In this document: piece after piece, positions 10,874-22,351 of the stretch | Layout of the letters: every line of letters begins with the position of its first letter | Numbering within the stretch: the stretch's first letter is position 1 | Source of the DNA: Aestuariirhabdus litorea | Lineage (GTDB): Bacteria > Pseudomonadota > Gammaproteobacteria > Pseudomonadales > Aestuariirhabdaceae | Assembly: GCF_003864255.1 (NCBI RefSeq) | Contig: NZ_QWEZ01000001.1 | Span: forward strand, 1,302,001-1,366,000 | DNA: 64,000 bases | Direction: 5' to 3' | Program-made: the position numbers and the translations under genes | Notes under the pieces: generated by a model | Seen by the model: the letters and a program-made list of their open reading frames with translations, nothing else | What the model was told of the DNA's origin: nothing | Databases searched by the model: none

Positions 10874-13800
10874 GCGGTCAGCAGGCCCAGTAGTTGTTCG
10901 GTTTGTTGAAAGCGTTGTTCATAGCCATCCATATCCAGGTTGTATTTCAGCACAGTCGCCCCTTCAAGGCGATATTTCTGGGGCTGTGACTGGACCAGTT
11001 TCACAATGGTCAAGGGATCCACCCGGGGTTGGCTGGTGAACTCGATTCGTCCAGCGGAGGCTGAGGCTTCGATTTTACGGATCCCCCAGACACCCGCCTT
11101 GAGTTTCAGCTCGGTCAGGCGGAACAGGTACTTGGCCGGGTCAGGCAGTAACCCGAAGCGGTCGATCATCTCTACCTGCAACTCCCGGAGGGCGTCACTA
11201 TCGGTCGCACTGGCGATGCGTTTATAGAGAATCAGGCGGCTATGAATATCCGTCACGTAATCGTCAGGAATCAGGGCCGGGACACGCAGGTTGATCTCGG
11301 GGCCCTGCTCGGGTTCGAGGTTGGTGTCCGGCGTCTCCCCGTTGCGTATTGAGGTGATCGCCCGATCGAGCATCTCCATATAGAGGGTGAAGCCGACGGT
11401 CTCAATCTGGCCGCTCTGGTCGTCACCCAGCAGCTCTCCGGCGCCCCGGATCTCGAGGTCGTGGGTGGCCAGGGTAAAGCCAGCACCCAGGTCCGATGCC
11501 AGTGAGATCGCCTCGAGGCGTTTCTGGGCGTCCTTGGTCAGGGCCTTGGGGGAGGGGGTCAGCAGATAAGCGTAAGCCTGGTGATGTGAACGTCCCACGC
11601 GACCCCGCAGCTGGTGCAGCTGGGCCAGCCCAAACTTGTCGGCCCGGTCGATGATGATGGTGTTGGCACTGGGAACGTCGATACCGGTCTCGATGATGGT
11701 GGTGCACACCAGCACATTGAAGCGCTTGTGATAGAAGTCCGACATCACCTGTTCGAGTTCGCGCTCGCGCATCTGTCCGTGGCCAATACCGATCCGCGCC
11801 TCGGGAACCAGTTCGGAGAGCTCACGGGTGACCCGCTCGATGCTCTTGACCTCATTATGCAGGTAATAGACCTGCCCGCCACGCAACAGCTCCCGCAGGA
11901 TCGCCTCTTTGACCAATGAGGAATCCTGCTGACGGACAAAGGTATTGACCGACAGGCGGCGGGCAGGGGGGGTAGCGATGATCGATAGGTCCCGCAGGCT
12001 GGCCATGGCCATGTTCAGGGTGCGAGGAATCGGGGTGGCGGTCAGGGTCAGGATGTCAATCTCGGCTCGCAGCGCCTTGAGACGCTCCTTCTGGCGCACT
12101 CCGAAGCGGTGCTCCTCGTCGATGATCAGCAGGCCCAACTGCTTGAAGTGGACGTCGCCCTGCAGCAGCTTATGGGTGCCGATCAGGATATCCACCTTAC
12201 CTTCACTGATCTTCTGCTGAATCTCCGCTACCTGCTTGGCGCTCTTGAAGCGGGACATCACCTCCACATTGACTGGCCAGTCGGCAAAACGGTCGCGGAA
12301 GCTCTCATAGTGCTGCTGGGCAAGGAGGGTGGTGGGTACCAGAATGGCGACCTGGCGGTTGCTCTGTACAGCCAGGAAAGCGGCCCGCATGGCCACCTCG
12401 GTTTTACCGAAGCCCACATCGCCGCACACCAGGCGATCCATCGGTTTTTTGCTCGCCATGTCCTCGATCACCGCGGCGATGGCAGATTGCTGGTCGGGGG
12501 TCTCCTCGAAGGGAAAGTCGGCGGCGAACATGCGGTAGCTGGTATCCGGCGGTGCAAAACGGAACCCTTCCCGGGCCGCGCGGCGTGCATAGATATCCAG
12601 CAGCTCAGCAGCAGCATCGCGGGCCTTTTCGGCAGCTTTGCGCTTTGCTTTTCCCCAGTGGTCGCTGCCCAGCTTATGCAGGGGGGCCAGGCCCTCTTCA
12701 GCGCCGCTGTAGCGGCTGATCAGGTGCAGTGAGGAAACCGGCACATAGAGCTTGGCCTCATTGGCGTAGAGCAGGGTCAGGAACTCGGCGGCCTGGCCAT
12801 CAATTTCGATGGTCTGCAAGCCCTGGTAGCGGCCGACACCGTGATCGAGGTGCACTACGGGTGCGCCGATCTGCAACTCGGTGAGGTTACGTACCATGAG
12901 GTCGGACTGGTCCTGCTGCTGCTTGTCACGGCGCCTGCGCTGCATTACCCGCTGCCCAAACAGCTCACCCTCGGTCAGCAGTAAGATACCCGTCTGGGCG
13001 TGGAAGAACCCACCTTCGATGGGGGCTACTGTCATACCAAAGCGTTGATCGCTGGCACAGAAGGCTTGAAAACTGTCACTGGGTGCCGGCTTGATGGCGG
13101 CCCGGTTGAGCAGCTCAAGAAGTTGCTCCCTGCGCCCCGCTGACTCGCTGCAAAACAGGACCCGGGCGGGGGTTTCCTGCAAGAAAGCCTGCAAGCGTTG
13201 CAGAGGCGCCTCCTGATGAGGGTCAGCGGTCAGGTCTGGAGGTGGAAAAAAGCCGAAATCATGTGCACCTGCGCGGGACTCACTCGGCCCCTGTGTCGAC
13301 ATTATTCGCAGGTACTGCTTGGTGTGACGGTGGTACTCCTCCTCGGTCAGAAACACCTTATGGGGGGGCAGTAGTGGACGCTGCCGATCATAGCGGCGGC
13401 TCTCGTAGCGCTCGGCGACTTCACTCAGGAACTGATGGAGTTGCGCATCCACCCCCTCCAAACCGACGAATAGGGTCTCTTTGGGCAGGTAGTCAAAGAG
13501 GGTGGCGCACTGCTCGAAAAAGAGCGGCAGGTAGTACTCCACTCCCGCCGGGCTGATGCCCTGGTTGACGTCCATAAAGAGCGAGCAGTCCCGGTGATCC
13601 ACATCGAAGTGTTCATGCCAGGCGTCCTTGAACTGCCGGATAGCGGACCGGGAGAGAGGAAACTCCTTGGCGGGGAGGAGCTTGATGCTGTCTACGCGGT
13701 CGATCGAACGCTGGGTTTCGGGATCAAAGGTGCGCAGGCTGTCGATCTCATCATCAAACAGGTCAATTCGGTAGGGGCACTGGCTACCCATGGGAAAGAT

Positions 13801-14328
13801 GTCGAGGATAGAGCCACGAATTGCAAACTCACCGTGTTCATAAACCGTATCGACACAGCGGTAACCGGCATACTCCAACTCACGGCGACGCGCTTCAAGG
13901 TCGAGCCGCTCCCCCTCGCTGAGTACCAGACTGTTGCCCACCAGGTAATCCACTGGAGGAAGGCGGTGCATCAGGGTAGTCACCGAAACGATCATCACTC
14001 CGGTGGTCACCCTTGGCAACTGGTAGAGTGTCAGCAGGCGCTGGGAGATGATGTCCTGGTGGGGGGAGAAATGGTCGTAGGGCAGGGTTTCCCAGTCGGG
14101 AAAGGGCAAAATTTCCGCCTCCTGGCTGCCCTTCAGGAAAAACCCCAGCTGTTGCTCCAGTCGCTCAACGCTCGATGAGTCCGGAGTGACCACCAGTACC
14201 AGGCCTGGCTTTTGTGCGATGGCGGTAGCGATCGTCAGCCCCAGGGCGGCACCGTGCAACTCTCCCCAGTAGCGCTTTTCCGGGGCTTTGGCGGGGGTGG
14301 GCAGAGGGGAGGGTAATAGGCTGGCCAT
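10870..14328 (-). CDS. mfd: Transcription-repair coupling factor Mfd
   Basis: A 1152-residue ATP-dependent translocase that removes RNA polymerase stalled at lesions and recruits UvrA. In order: a UvrB-like N-terminal module, the RNA-polymerase-interacting domain (VVHLDHGVGRYQGLQ), the RecG-like motor with Walker A GDVGFGKTE and Walker B DEEHRFG, the motor motifs TLTATPIPRTL and GRVGRS, and the C-terminal autoinhibitory domain. Length is typical. It is transcribed divergently from gap and runs into csiV with an ATGA overlap. Confidence 0.97.
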   Translation of the reverse strand: MASLLPSPLPTPAKAPEKRYWGELHGAALGLTIATAIAQKPGLVLVVTPDSSSVERLEQQLGFFLKGSQEAEILPFPDWETLPYDHFSPHQDIISQRLLTLYQLPRVTTGVMIVSVTTLMHRLPPVDYLVGNSLVLSEGERLDLEARRRELEYAGYRCVDTVYEHGEFAIRGSILDIFPMGSQCPYRIDLFDDEIDSLRTFDPETQRSIDRVDSIKLLPAKEFPLSRSAIRQFKDAWHEHFDVDHRDCSLFMDVNQGISPAGVEYYLPLFFEQCATLFDYLPKETLFVGLEGVDAQLHQFLSEVAERYESRRYDRQRPLLPPHKVFLTEEEYHRHTKQYLRIMSTQGPSESRAGAHDFGFFPPPDLTADPHQEAPLQRLQAFLQETPARVLFCSESAGRREQLLELLNRAAIKPAPSDSFQAFCASDQRFGMTVAPIEGGFFHAQTGILLLTEGELFGQRVMQRRRRDKQQQDQSDLMVRNLTELQIGAPVVHLDHGVGRYQGLQTIEIDGQAAEFLTLLYANEAKLYVPVSSLHLISRYSGAEEGLAPLHKLGSDHWGKAKRKAAEKARDAAAELLDIYARRAAREGFRFAPPDTSYRMFAADFPFEETPDQQSAIAAVIEDMASKKPMDRLVCGDVGFGKTEVAMRAAFLAVQSNRQVAILVPTTLLAQQHYESFRDRFADWPVNVEVMSRFKSAKQVAEIQQKISEGKVDILIGTHKLLQGDVHFKQLGLLIIDEEHRFGVRQKERLKALRAEIDILTLTATPIPRTLNMAMASLRDLSIIATPPARRLSVNTFVRQQDSSLVKEAILRELLRGGQVYYLHNEVKSIERVTRELSELVPEARIGIGHGQMRERELEQVMSDFYHKRFNVLVCTTIIETGIDVPSANTIIIDRADKFGLAQLHQLRGRVGRSHHQAYAYLLTPSPKALTKDAQKRLEAISLASDLGAGFTLATHDLEIRGAGELLGDDQSGQIETVGFTLYMEMLDRAITSIRNGETPDTNLEPEQGPEINLRVPALIPDDYVTDIHSRLILYKRIASATDSDALRELQVEMIDRFGLLPDPAKYLFRLTELKLKAGVWGIRKIEASASAGRIEFTSQPRVDPLTIVKLVQSQPQKYRLEGATVLKYNLDMDGYEQRFQQTEQLLGLLTA

Positions 14329-14483
14329 ATTCAGGAATACCGGGTTACGGAGGGCGTTAAAAACGGGGAACGCATAGTACCAGTTAATAGACGCGAAATC
14401 AGTGCACAGGCAACCGCTTGCACAGCCCTAGGTATTGGTCGCGAAAATCCTAGAAATTACCCTTATATAGGCCTAAATGACGG

Positions 14484-14512
14484 TTGCGTTGATGGACGCT
14501 TGGCTAGATAAT
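14484..14512 (+). promoter_or_regulatory. Candidate gap promoter
   Basis: TTGCGT (14484-14489), a 17 bp spacer and GATAAT (14507-14512) resemble a sigma-70 promoter. The match is moderate. The -10 overlaps an in-frame ATG at 14511, which argues that translation starts at the downstream GTG. Confidence 0.5.
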
Positions 14513-14555
14513 GGGCGCCCTTTTTTACCGTCATCAGCTAGCAAGGGGTGTACCC

Positions 14556-16010
14556 GTGACTCAGGAAACAATCAGCGGAAGTTTTGATAAGTGGAAAGCC
14601 CGTGAAGCCATCGCCGAGGCGATGATTCCCCTCATCGGCAAACTGTACCGCGATTACAACGTAGTGACCTCTATCTACGCTCGCGCGATTATCAACCGTT
14701 CGGTAATCGATATCATCAAGGCACACCGTTTTGTGCGCCAGATCGAGAGTCGTGGCCTTACCGTTGAGGATAGCTACCCCATCCTCAAGGCGCTCAGCGA
14801 AATGAACCTGGGGCCTGCCCGTATTGACCTCGGCAAGCTGGCGATCAAATACAAGACCCAGGGTGAAGGGCGCTCCGTCGAGGAGTTCCTGCGTACCGAG
14901 CTGGCCGATATCATCGACCAGAAGGGCAACGGCGTGAATGCCGGTGGCCAGGATGTGATTCTCTACGGTTTTGGCCGAATCGGGCGCCTGATGGCCCGCA
15001 TCATGATCGAGCGCGCCGGCGGCGGTGACGGGATCAACCTGCGCGCCATTGTTGTGCGCAGGGGTAATGCCGCGGACGACCTGGCCAAGCGTGCCAGCCT
15101 GCTTCGCCGCGACTCCATCCACGGCTCCTTCCAGGGCACCCTGACCATTGATCACGAGAACGAATACATCATCGCCAACGGTAACCCGATCAAGGTGATC
15201 TACGCCAACTCCCCTGACTCCATCGATTACACCCAGTACGGTATCAAGGATGCGATCGTGGTGGATAACACCGGCGTGTGGCGTGATGAGGCGGGCCTCG
15301 GCCAGCACCTGAAGTCCAAAGGGGTGGCCAAGGTGATCCTGACCGCACCGGGCAAAGGTGATATTAAAAACATCGTCTATGGCGTCAATGACAGCCTGAT
15401 CAGCGAAGACGACACCATCCTCTCAGCCGCTTCTTGCACCACCAATGCCATCACGCCGGTACTCAAGGCGATCAATGACGAGTATGGGGTTGAGTCTGGC
15501 CACGTTGAGACGGTTCATGCCTACACCAACGACCAGAACCTGATCGATAACTACCACAAGGGTGATCGTCGTGGTCGTGGCGCCGCTCTCAACATGGTCA
15601 TCACCGAGACCGGTGCGGCCAAGGCGGTTGCCAAGGCGCTCCCCGAGCTGGCGGGCAAGTTGACCGGTAATGCGATCCGCGTACCCACCCCCAACGTCTC
15701 CATGGCGATCCTGAATCTTAACCTGGGCAAGAGCACTGATGTGGAGTCGCTCAACGACTTCCTGCGCCACACCTCACTCTACTCCGACCTGCAGAAGCAG
15801 ATCGACTACGTGAAATCTCCCGAGGTGGTGTCCAGTGACTTTGTAGGCTCCCGCTACGCGGGCATCGTTGATGCCGAGGCTACCATCGTAAACGGCAATC
15901 GCTGTGTACTCTACGTCTGGTACGACAATGAGTTTGGCTACAGCTGCCAGGTAAACCGTATTCTTCAGCACCTGGCTGGGGTCAACTATCCGGCCTTTCC
16001 CAAGGCCTGA
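14556..16010 (+). CDS. gap: Glyceraldehyde-3-phosphate dehydrogenase, long (N-terminally extended) type
   Basis: A 484-residue GAPDH with the NAD-binding GFGRIGR, the catalytic cysteine in SAASCTTNAI, and C-terminal WYDNEFGYSCQV. It carries about 130 extra N-terminal residues before the Rossmann fold, a form common in Pseudomonas and relatives (PA3001 matches closely from memory). Whether it mainly serves glycolysis or gluconeogenesis is not evident. The GTG at 14556 has AAGGGGTG at 14543-14550; the longer frame from the ATG at 14511 would start inside the likely -10. It is monocistronic, with a terminator 16 bp after the stop. Confidence 0.93.
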   Translation: MTQETISGSFDKWKAREAIAEAMIPLIGKLYRDYNVVTSIYARAIINRSVIDIIKAHRFVRQIESRGLTVEDSYPILKALSEMNLGPARIDLGKLAIKYKTQGEGRSVEEFLRTELADIIDQKGNGVNAGGQDVILYGFGRIGRLMARIMIERAGGGDGINLRAIVVRRGNAADDLAKRASLLRRDSIHGSFQGTLTIDHENEYIIANGNPIKVIYANSPDSIDYTQYGIKDAIVVDNTGVWRDEAGLGQHLKSKGVAKVILTAPGKGDIKNIVYGVNDSLISEDDTILSAASCTTNAITPVLKAINDEYGVESGHVETVHAYTNDQNLIDNYHKGDRRGRGAALNMVITETGAAKAVAKALPELAGKLTGNAIRVPTPNVSMAILNLNLGKSTDVESLNDFLRHTSLYSDLQKQIDYVKSPEVVSSDFVGSRYAGIVDAEATIVNGNRCVLYVWYDNEFGYSCQVNRILQHLAGVNYPAFPKA

Positions 16011-16025
16011 TTTTTGAGCCACCCC

Positions 16026-16052
16026 AAAAAACCCGCTTCGGCGGGTTTTTTT
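16026..16052 (+). terminator. Rho-independent terminator of gap
   Basis: Perfect stem AAACCCGC (16029-16036), UUCG tetraloop, GCGGGTTT (16041-16048) and a T run. Short and very stable. Confidence 0.93.
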
Positions 16053-17838
<1,786 letters not shown>

Positions 17839-17841
17839 TCA

Positions 17842-19053
17842 ATGGGCTTACGAGCGTTTCTCGATAAGATCGAGCCGAATTTTGAAAAAGGTGGTAAGTA
17901 TGAGAAGTGGTACGCCCTCTATGAGGCTGCGGACACCATCTTTTACTCTCCCTCCGCTGTCACCAAAAACAGTGCGCATGTGCGCGACGGGATTGACCTC
18001 AAGCGGGTCATGATCACCGTCTGGTTCTGCGTATTCCCTGCGATGTTTTACGGCATGTACAACGTTGGCCTGCAAGCCAACGGGGCCATGCAGGCACTGG
18101 GTGTTGCCGAAGCAGAAGGGTGGCGCGGTGCGCTGATCTCCCTGTTCGCTACCTACGACCCGACCAGCATCTGGGATAACCTGATTCACGGTGCGGCTTA
18201 CTTCCTACCTATCTATATGACCGTCTTTATCATCGGTGGTATCTGGGAGGTACTGTTTGCCATGGTACGCGGTCACGAAGTGAACGAAGGTTTCTTTGTT
18301 ACCTCCATCCTGTTTGCGCTGATCGTTCCACCGACTTTGCCTCTGTGGCAGGCGGCTCTGGGCATCACCTTTGGCGTGGTTATCGCCAAAGAGGTGTTTG
18401 GCGGTACCGGTAAGAACTTCATGAACCCTGCGTTGGCGGGTCGTGCCTTCCTGTTCTTTGCCTATCCTGCCGAAATCTCCGGTGATGCCGTCTGGACCGC
18501 CGTGGATGGCTTTAGTGGCGCGACCGCCCTGAGCCTGGCTGCCAGTGGCGGGGTTGAGCAGATCCTTGCCAACGGTATTACCTGGTGGGATGCCGCTGTC
18601 GGTAGCATCCAGGGATCCATTGGTGAAACCTCCTTCATTGCACTGACCCTGGGTGGTGTGGTGTTGATGGTGATGGGGATCGCCTCCTGGCGGATCGTTG
18701 CGGGTGTGATGATCGGCATGATCGCCACCTCCCTGCTGTTTAATCTCATCGGTTCCGAGAGCAACCCGCTGTTCGCCCTGCCGTGGCATTGGCACCTGGT
18801 GTTGGGTGGTTTTGCCTTTGGTATGTACTTCATGGCAACCGATCCCGTATCGGCGTCAATGACCAATACCGGAAAGCTCTACTTTGGTGCGCTTATCGGG
18901 GTCATGGTGGTGTTGATTCGTGTTGTGAACCCTGCCTTCCCTGAAGGCATGATGCTGGCGATTCTGTTCGCGAACCTGTTTGCACCGCTGATCGACCACT
19001 TCGTGGTTCAGGCTAACATCAAACGTCGGGAGGCTCGTACGAATGTCAGCTAA
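17842..19053 (+). CDS. nqrB: Na+-NQR subunit B
   Basis: A 403-residue integral membrane subunit with about ten helices. It carries a covalently bound FMN through a phosphoester on threonine; the ApbE acceptor motif is SGAT with T228 (DGFSGATAL). It also holds riboflavin and contributes to the Na+ channel in characterised homologues. It has the conserved [23 protein letters not shown] segment. It overlaps nqrC by 11 bases. Confidence 0.97.
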   Translation: MGLRAFLDKIEPNFEKGGKYEKWYALYEAADTIFYSPSAVTKNSAHVRDGIDLKRVMITVWFCVFPAMFYGMYNVGLQANGAMQALGVAEAEGWRGALISLFATYDPTSIWDNLIHGAAYFLPIYMTVFIIGGIWEVLFAMVRGHEVNEGFFVTSILFALIVPPTLPLWQAALGITFGVVIAKEVFGGTGKNFMNPALAGRAFLFFAYPAEISGDAVWTAVDGFSGATALSLAASGGVEQILANGITWWDAAVGSIQGSIGETSFIALTLGGVVLMVMGIASWRIVAGVMIGMIATSLLFNLIGSESNPLFALPWHWHLVLGGFAFGMYFMATDPVSASMTNTGKLYFGALIGVMVVLIRVVNPAFPEGMMLAILFANLFAPLIDHFVVQANIKRREARTNVS

Positions 19054-19819
19054 TAACGACACAATTCAGAAAACGATTACGGTTACCGTGCTGCTGTGCC
19101 TGGTGTGCGCAGTGGTGGTAGCCGGGGCGGCGGTATTCCTGAAGCCGCTTCAGGAGAAGAACAAGCTGTTGGCCAAGCAGGAGTCGATTCTCAAGATCGC
19201 CGCCATCCCGTTTGAGCCCAAAGCGGTCAGCGAAACCTTCCAGACCGTTACCCAAAAGGTAGTGGACCTGCGTAGCGGCAAGTTTACCGATGAGGTTTCT
19301 GCAGCGAACTACGACCAGCGCTCTGCCGCCAAGAACCCCAGTATGTCACAGCCGCTTTCCGGGGCTGAGGATATTGCCAGCATCAAGCGTCGTGCCGATT
19401 TCGCCACTGTTTACCTGGTGGAGAAGGATGGTCAGGTTGAGAAGGTGATTCTGCCCGTCCACGGCTATGGACTCTGGTCCACCATGTACGGCTTCCTGGC
19501 GCTGGAAGGGGACACCAAGACCGTGGTGGGCTTCGGCTTCTACGATCAGGGGGAAACTCCCGGTCTGGGTGGTGAAGTCGATAACCCCCGCTGGACGGGT
19601 ATCTGGCCTGGCAAGAAGGTTTTTGATGAAAACTTCAGTGTAAAGCTTGAGTTTCCGAAAACCGGTGCCGACCGCAACAGCCCGAACTACGATCATCAGA
19701 TCGATGGTCTGGCCGGGGCTACCCTTACAACCCGCGGTGTTGAGAATCTGGTTAAATTCTGGCTGGGAGAGAGTGGCTTCGGTCCCTTCCTCGCCAACCT
19801 AAGAGCAGGGGAGGCTTGA
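19043..19819 (+). CDS. nqrC: Na+-NQR subunit C
   Basis: A 258-residue subunit with one N-terminal membrane helix (about 11-33) and a periplasmic FMN domain. The covalent FMN attaches to T227 in [10 protein letters not shown]. Most homologues read SGAT; here the first position is Ala, at a place that tolerates small residues. The Ala, Gly and acceptor Thr needed by ApbE are intact. The ATG lies inside the end of nqrB; nqrD starts one base after the stop. Confidence 0.97.
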   Translation: MSANNDTIQKTITVTVLLCLVCAVVVAGAAVFLKPLQEKNKLLAKQESILKIAAIPFEPKAVSETFQTVTQKVVDLRSGKFTDEVSAANYDQRSAAKNPSMSQPLSGAEDIASIKRRADFATVYLVEKDGQVEKVILPVHGYGLWSTMYGFLALEGDTKTVVGFGFYDQGETPGLGGEVDNPRWTGIWPGKKVFDENFSVKLEFPKTGADRNSPNYDHQIDGLAGATLTTRGVENLVKFWLGESGFGPFLANLRAGEA

Positions 19820-19820
19820 T

Positions 19821-20489
19821 ATGTCCACTCCATCAGTAAAAGAGGTTCTGCTGAACCCGGTATTTGCCAACAATCCGATCGGTCTCCAGATTTTGGGTAT
19901 CTGTTCGGCACTGGCGGTTACCAGTAGTCTGCAGGTTACTATTGTTATGTGTCTGGCGGTGATCGCTGTAACCGGTTTTTCAAACCTGTTCGTATCGATC
20001 ATCCGCTCGCAGATGCCCAACAGCATCCGCATTATCTGCCAGATGACCATCATTGCTTCGCTGGTAATCGTGGTTGACCAGACCCTTAAGGCGTTTGCTT
20101 ACGAAATCAGTAAGCAGCTGTCGGTATTTGTCGGCCTGATCATCACCAACTGCATCGTTATGGGTCGTGCGGAAGCCTTCGCCATGAAGAACCCGCCGTT
20201 CATCAGTTTCATCGATGGTATCGGTAACGGTCTTGGCTACAGTATCGTCCTGCTGGCAATGGCCTTCATTCGTGAGCTGTTCGGCGCCGGCAAGCTGTTC
20301 GGTGTTGCGATCCTGCCGACCGTCAACGACGGCGGCTGGTACGTACCCAACGGCATGCTGCTGCTGCCGCCCAGTGCGTTCTTCATCATTGCACTGCTGA
20401 TCTGGGCACTGCGCACCTGGAAAACCGACCAGGTTGAGAGCCCGGACTTCACGATTGCACCCAATAGTAAAGCGACGGAGGCTGCGTAA
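19821..20489 (+). CDS. nqrD: Na+-NQR subunit D
   Basis: A 222-residue membrane subunit with six predicted helices, paired with NqrE in an inverted-topology dimer that carries an intramembrane iron-sulfur centre in known structures. It has the family segments [25 protein letters not shown] and [13 protein letters not shown]. It begins one base after nqrC and is followed two bases later by nqrE. Confidence 0.97.
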   Translation: MSTPSVKEVLLNPVFANNPIGLQILGICSALAVTSSLQVTIVMCLAVIAVTGFSNLFVSIIRSQMPNSIRIICQMTIIASLVIVVDQTLKAFAYEISKQLSVFVGLIITNCIVMGRAEAFAMKNPPFISFIDGIGNGLGYSIVLLAMAFIRELFGAGKLFGVAILPTVNDGGWYVPNGMLLLPPSAFFIIALLIWALRTWKTDQVESPDFTIAPNSKATEAA

Positions 20490-20491
20490 TC

Positions 20492-21103
20492 ATGCTGGAG
20501 TATTACTTAAGCCTGTTCGTTAAGGCGATCTTTATCGAAAACATGGCTCTGGCCTTCTTCCTGGGGATGTGTACCTTCCTGGCGATCTCCAAGAAGATCC
20601 AGACCGCTATCGGCCTGGGTGTGGCGGTGGTTGTGGTCCTGACCATCACCGTTCCAGTCAACAACCTGATCTACACCTACCTGCTCAAAGATGGTGCTTT
20701 GGCCTGGGCGGGGCTGCCCGATGTTGACCTGAGCTTCCTGGGATTGCTCAGTTACATCGGCGTTATCGCCGCCCTGGTACAGATCCTCGAGATGGTGCTG
20801 GATAAATACGTACCTGCGCTTTACAACGCACTGGGTGTGTTCCTGCCCCTGATCACCGTGAACTGCGCCATCATGGCCGGTTCCCTGTTCATGGTGGAGC
20901 GTGATTACAACCTGGCTGAAAGCACCGTGTATGGCATGGGTGCAGGTATCGGCTGGGCACTTGCAATCGCTTCACTGGCGGGTATTCGCGAGAAGTTGAA
21001 GTACAGTGACATTCCTCACGGTATGCGCGGTCTGGGAATTACCTTCCTGACCGTTGGCCTTATGTCACTTGGCTTCATGTCCTTCTCTGGCATCCAACTC
21101 TAA
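20492..21103 (+). CDS. nqrE: Na+-NQR subunit E
   Basis: A 203-residue membrane subunit homologous to NqrD and RnfA. It has six predicted helices and the conserved [18 protein letters not shown] and [12 protein letters not shown] segments, whose cysteines, with those of NqrD, ligate the intramembrane iron-sulfur centre in known structures. The spacing inside the operon is two bases before and 15 bases after, where nqrF has its own GGTAACGAACT region. Confidence 0.97.
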   Translation: MLEYYLSLFVKAIFIENMALAFFLGMCTFLAISKKIQTAIGLGVAVVVVLTITVPVNNLIYTYLLKDGALAWAGLPDVDLSFLGLLSYIGVIAALVQILEMVLDKYVPALYNALGVFLPLITVNCAIMAGSLFMVERDYNLAESTVYGMGAGIGWALAIASLAGIREKLKYSDIPHGMRGLGITFLTVGLMSLGFMSFSGIQL

Positions 21104-21118
21104 TGCGGGTAACGAACT

Positions 21119-22351
21119 ATGTCTGAAATGGGTGTAATCATACTTGGCGTGGTCATGTTTACCGTCGTGGTGTTATCACTGGTGGCGGTGATTCTGGTAG
21201 CCCGCTCCAAGCTGGTCTCTGCTGGAGACGTGACCATCGAAATTAACGATGATCCGGAAAAAACGATCAAAACTGCCGGTGGCGGCAAGCTGCTACAGAG
21301 TCTTGCCGGTGAAGGCATCTTCCTCTCTTCCGCCTGTGGTGGCGGCGGAACCTGTGCTCAGTGCAAGTGCAAGGTCTTCGAAGGGGGTGGCTCCATGCTA
21401 CCCACCGAGGAGTCCCACTTCACCAAGCGTGAAGCGGCCGAAGGCTGGCGACTCTCCTGCCAGGTTCCGGTCAAGCAGGATATGAAGATCGAGGTCGAAG
21501 AGGACGTATTTGGCGTCAAGAAGTGGGAGTGCACCGTGCGCTCCAACCACAACGTGGCGACCTTTATCAAGGAGCTGGTTCTGGAGCTTCCCGAGGGCGA
21601 GAACGTTGACTTCCGCGCCGGAGGTTACGTGCAGCTCGAATGTCCCCCCCATGAGGTGGATTACAAGGACTTCGATATCGAGAAGGAGTACCACCCCGAC
21701 TGGGATAAGTTCAATATCTGGCAGTACAAGTCCAAGGTGACGGAAGACACCATCCGCGCGTACTCCATGGCGAACTATCCGGAGGAGAAGGGTATCGTCA
21801 AGTTCAATATCCGGATCGCTTCACCGCCTCCCGGTACGGACTTCCCTGCCGGAAAGATGTCCTCTTACGTCTTTAGCCTCAAGCCGGGTGACAAGATCAC
21901 CGTGTACGGACCTTTTGGTGAGTTCTTCGCCAAGGAAACCGACAACGAGATGGTGTTTGTAGGTGGTGGTGCCGGTATGGCTCCCATGCGTTCACACATC
22001 TTCGATCAGCTCAAGCGGATCAAGACCGACCGTAAGATGTCCTTCTGGTACGGTGCCCGTAGCCTGCGTGAGATGTTCTACTCGGATGAGTTCGAGGGGC
22101 TGGCCAAAGAGAACCCGAACTTCTCCTTCAACGTGGCTCTGTCTGACCCGCAGCCGGAAGATAACTGGGAAGGTTATACCGGCTTCATCCACAACGTGCT
22201 GCTCGAGAACTATCTGAAGGACCACCCGGCTCCCGAAGATTGTGAGTTCTACATGTGTGGACCGCCCATGATGAACGCTGCCGTTATCAAGATGCTTGAA
22301 GATCTGGGTGTTGAGCCCGAAAACATTCTGCTTGATGACTTTGGTGGCTAG
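21119..22351 (+). CDS. nqrF: Na+-NQR subunit F (NADH dehydrogenase subunit)
   Basis: The 410-residue electron-entry subunit. It has one N-terminal helix (about 5-26), a ferredoxin-type 2Fe-2S domain ([14 protein letters not shown] plus a later Cys in LSCQV), an FAD domain (RAYSMANYP) and an NADH domain ([19 protein letters not shown]). It takes hydride from NADH and passes single electrons to NqrC. The stop is followed by two strong hairpins, the second a terminator. Confidence 0.97.
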   Translation: MSEMGVIILGVVMFTVVVLSLVAVILVARSKLVSAGDVTIEINDDPEKTIKTAGGGKLLQSLAGEGIFLSSACGGGGTCAQCKCKVFEGGGSMLPTEESHFTKREAAEGWRLSCQVPVKQDMKIEVEEDVFGVKKWECTVRSNHNVATFIKELVLELPEGENVDFRAGGYVQLECPPHEVDYKDFDIEKEYHPDWDKFNIWQYKSKVTEDTIRAYSMANYPEEKGIVKFNIRIASPPPGTDFPAGKMSSYVFSLKPGDKITVYGPFGEFFAKETDNEMVFVGGGAGMAPMRSHIFDQLKRIKTDRKMSFWYGARSLREMFYSDEFEGLAKENPNFSFNVALSDPQPEDNWEGYTGFIHNVLLENYLKDHPAPEDCEFYMCGPPMMNAAVIKMLEDLGVEPENILLDDFGG

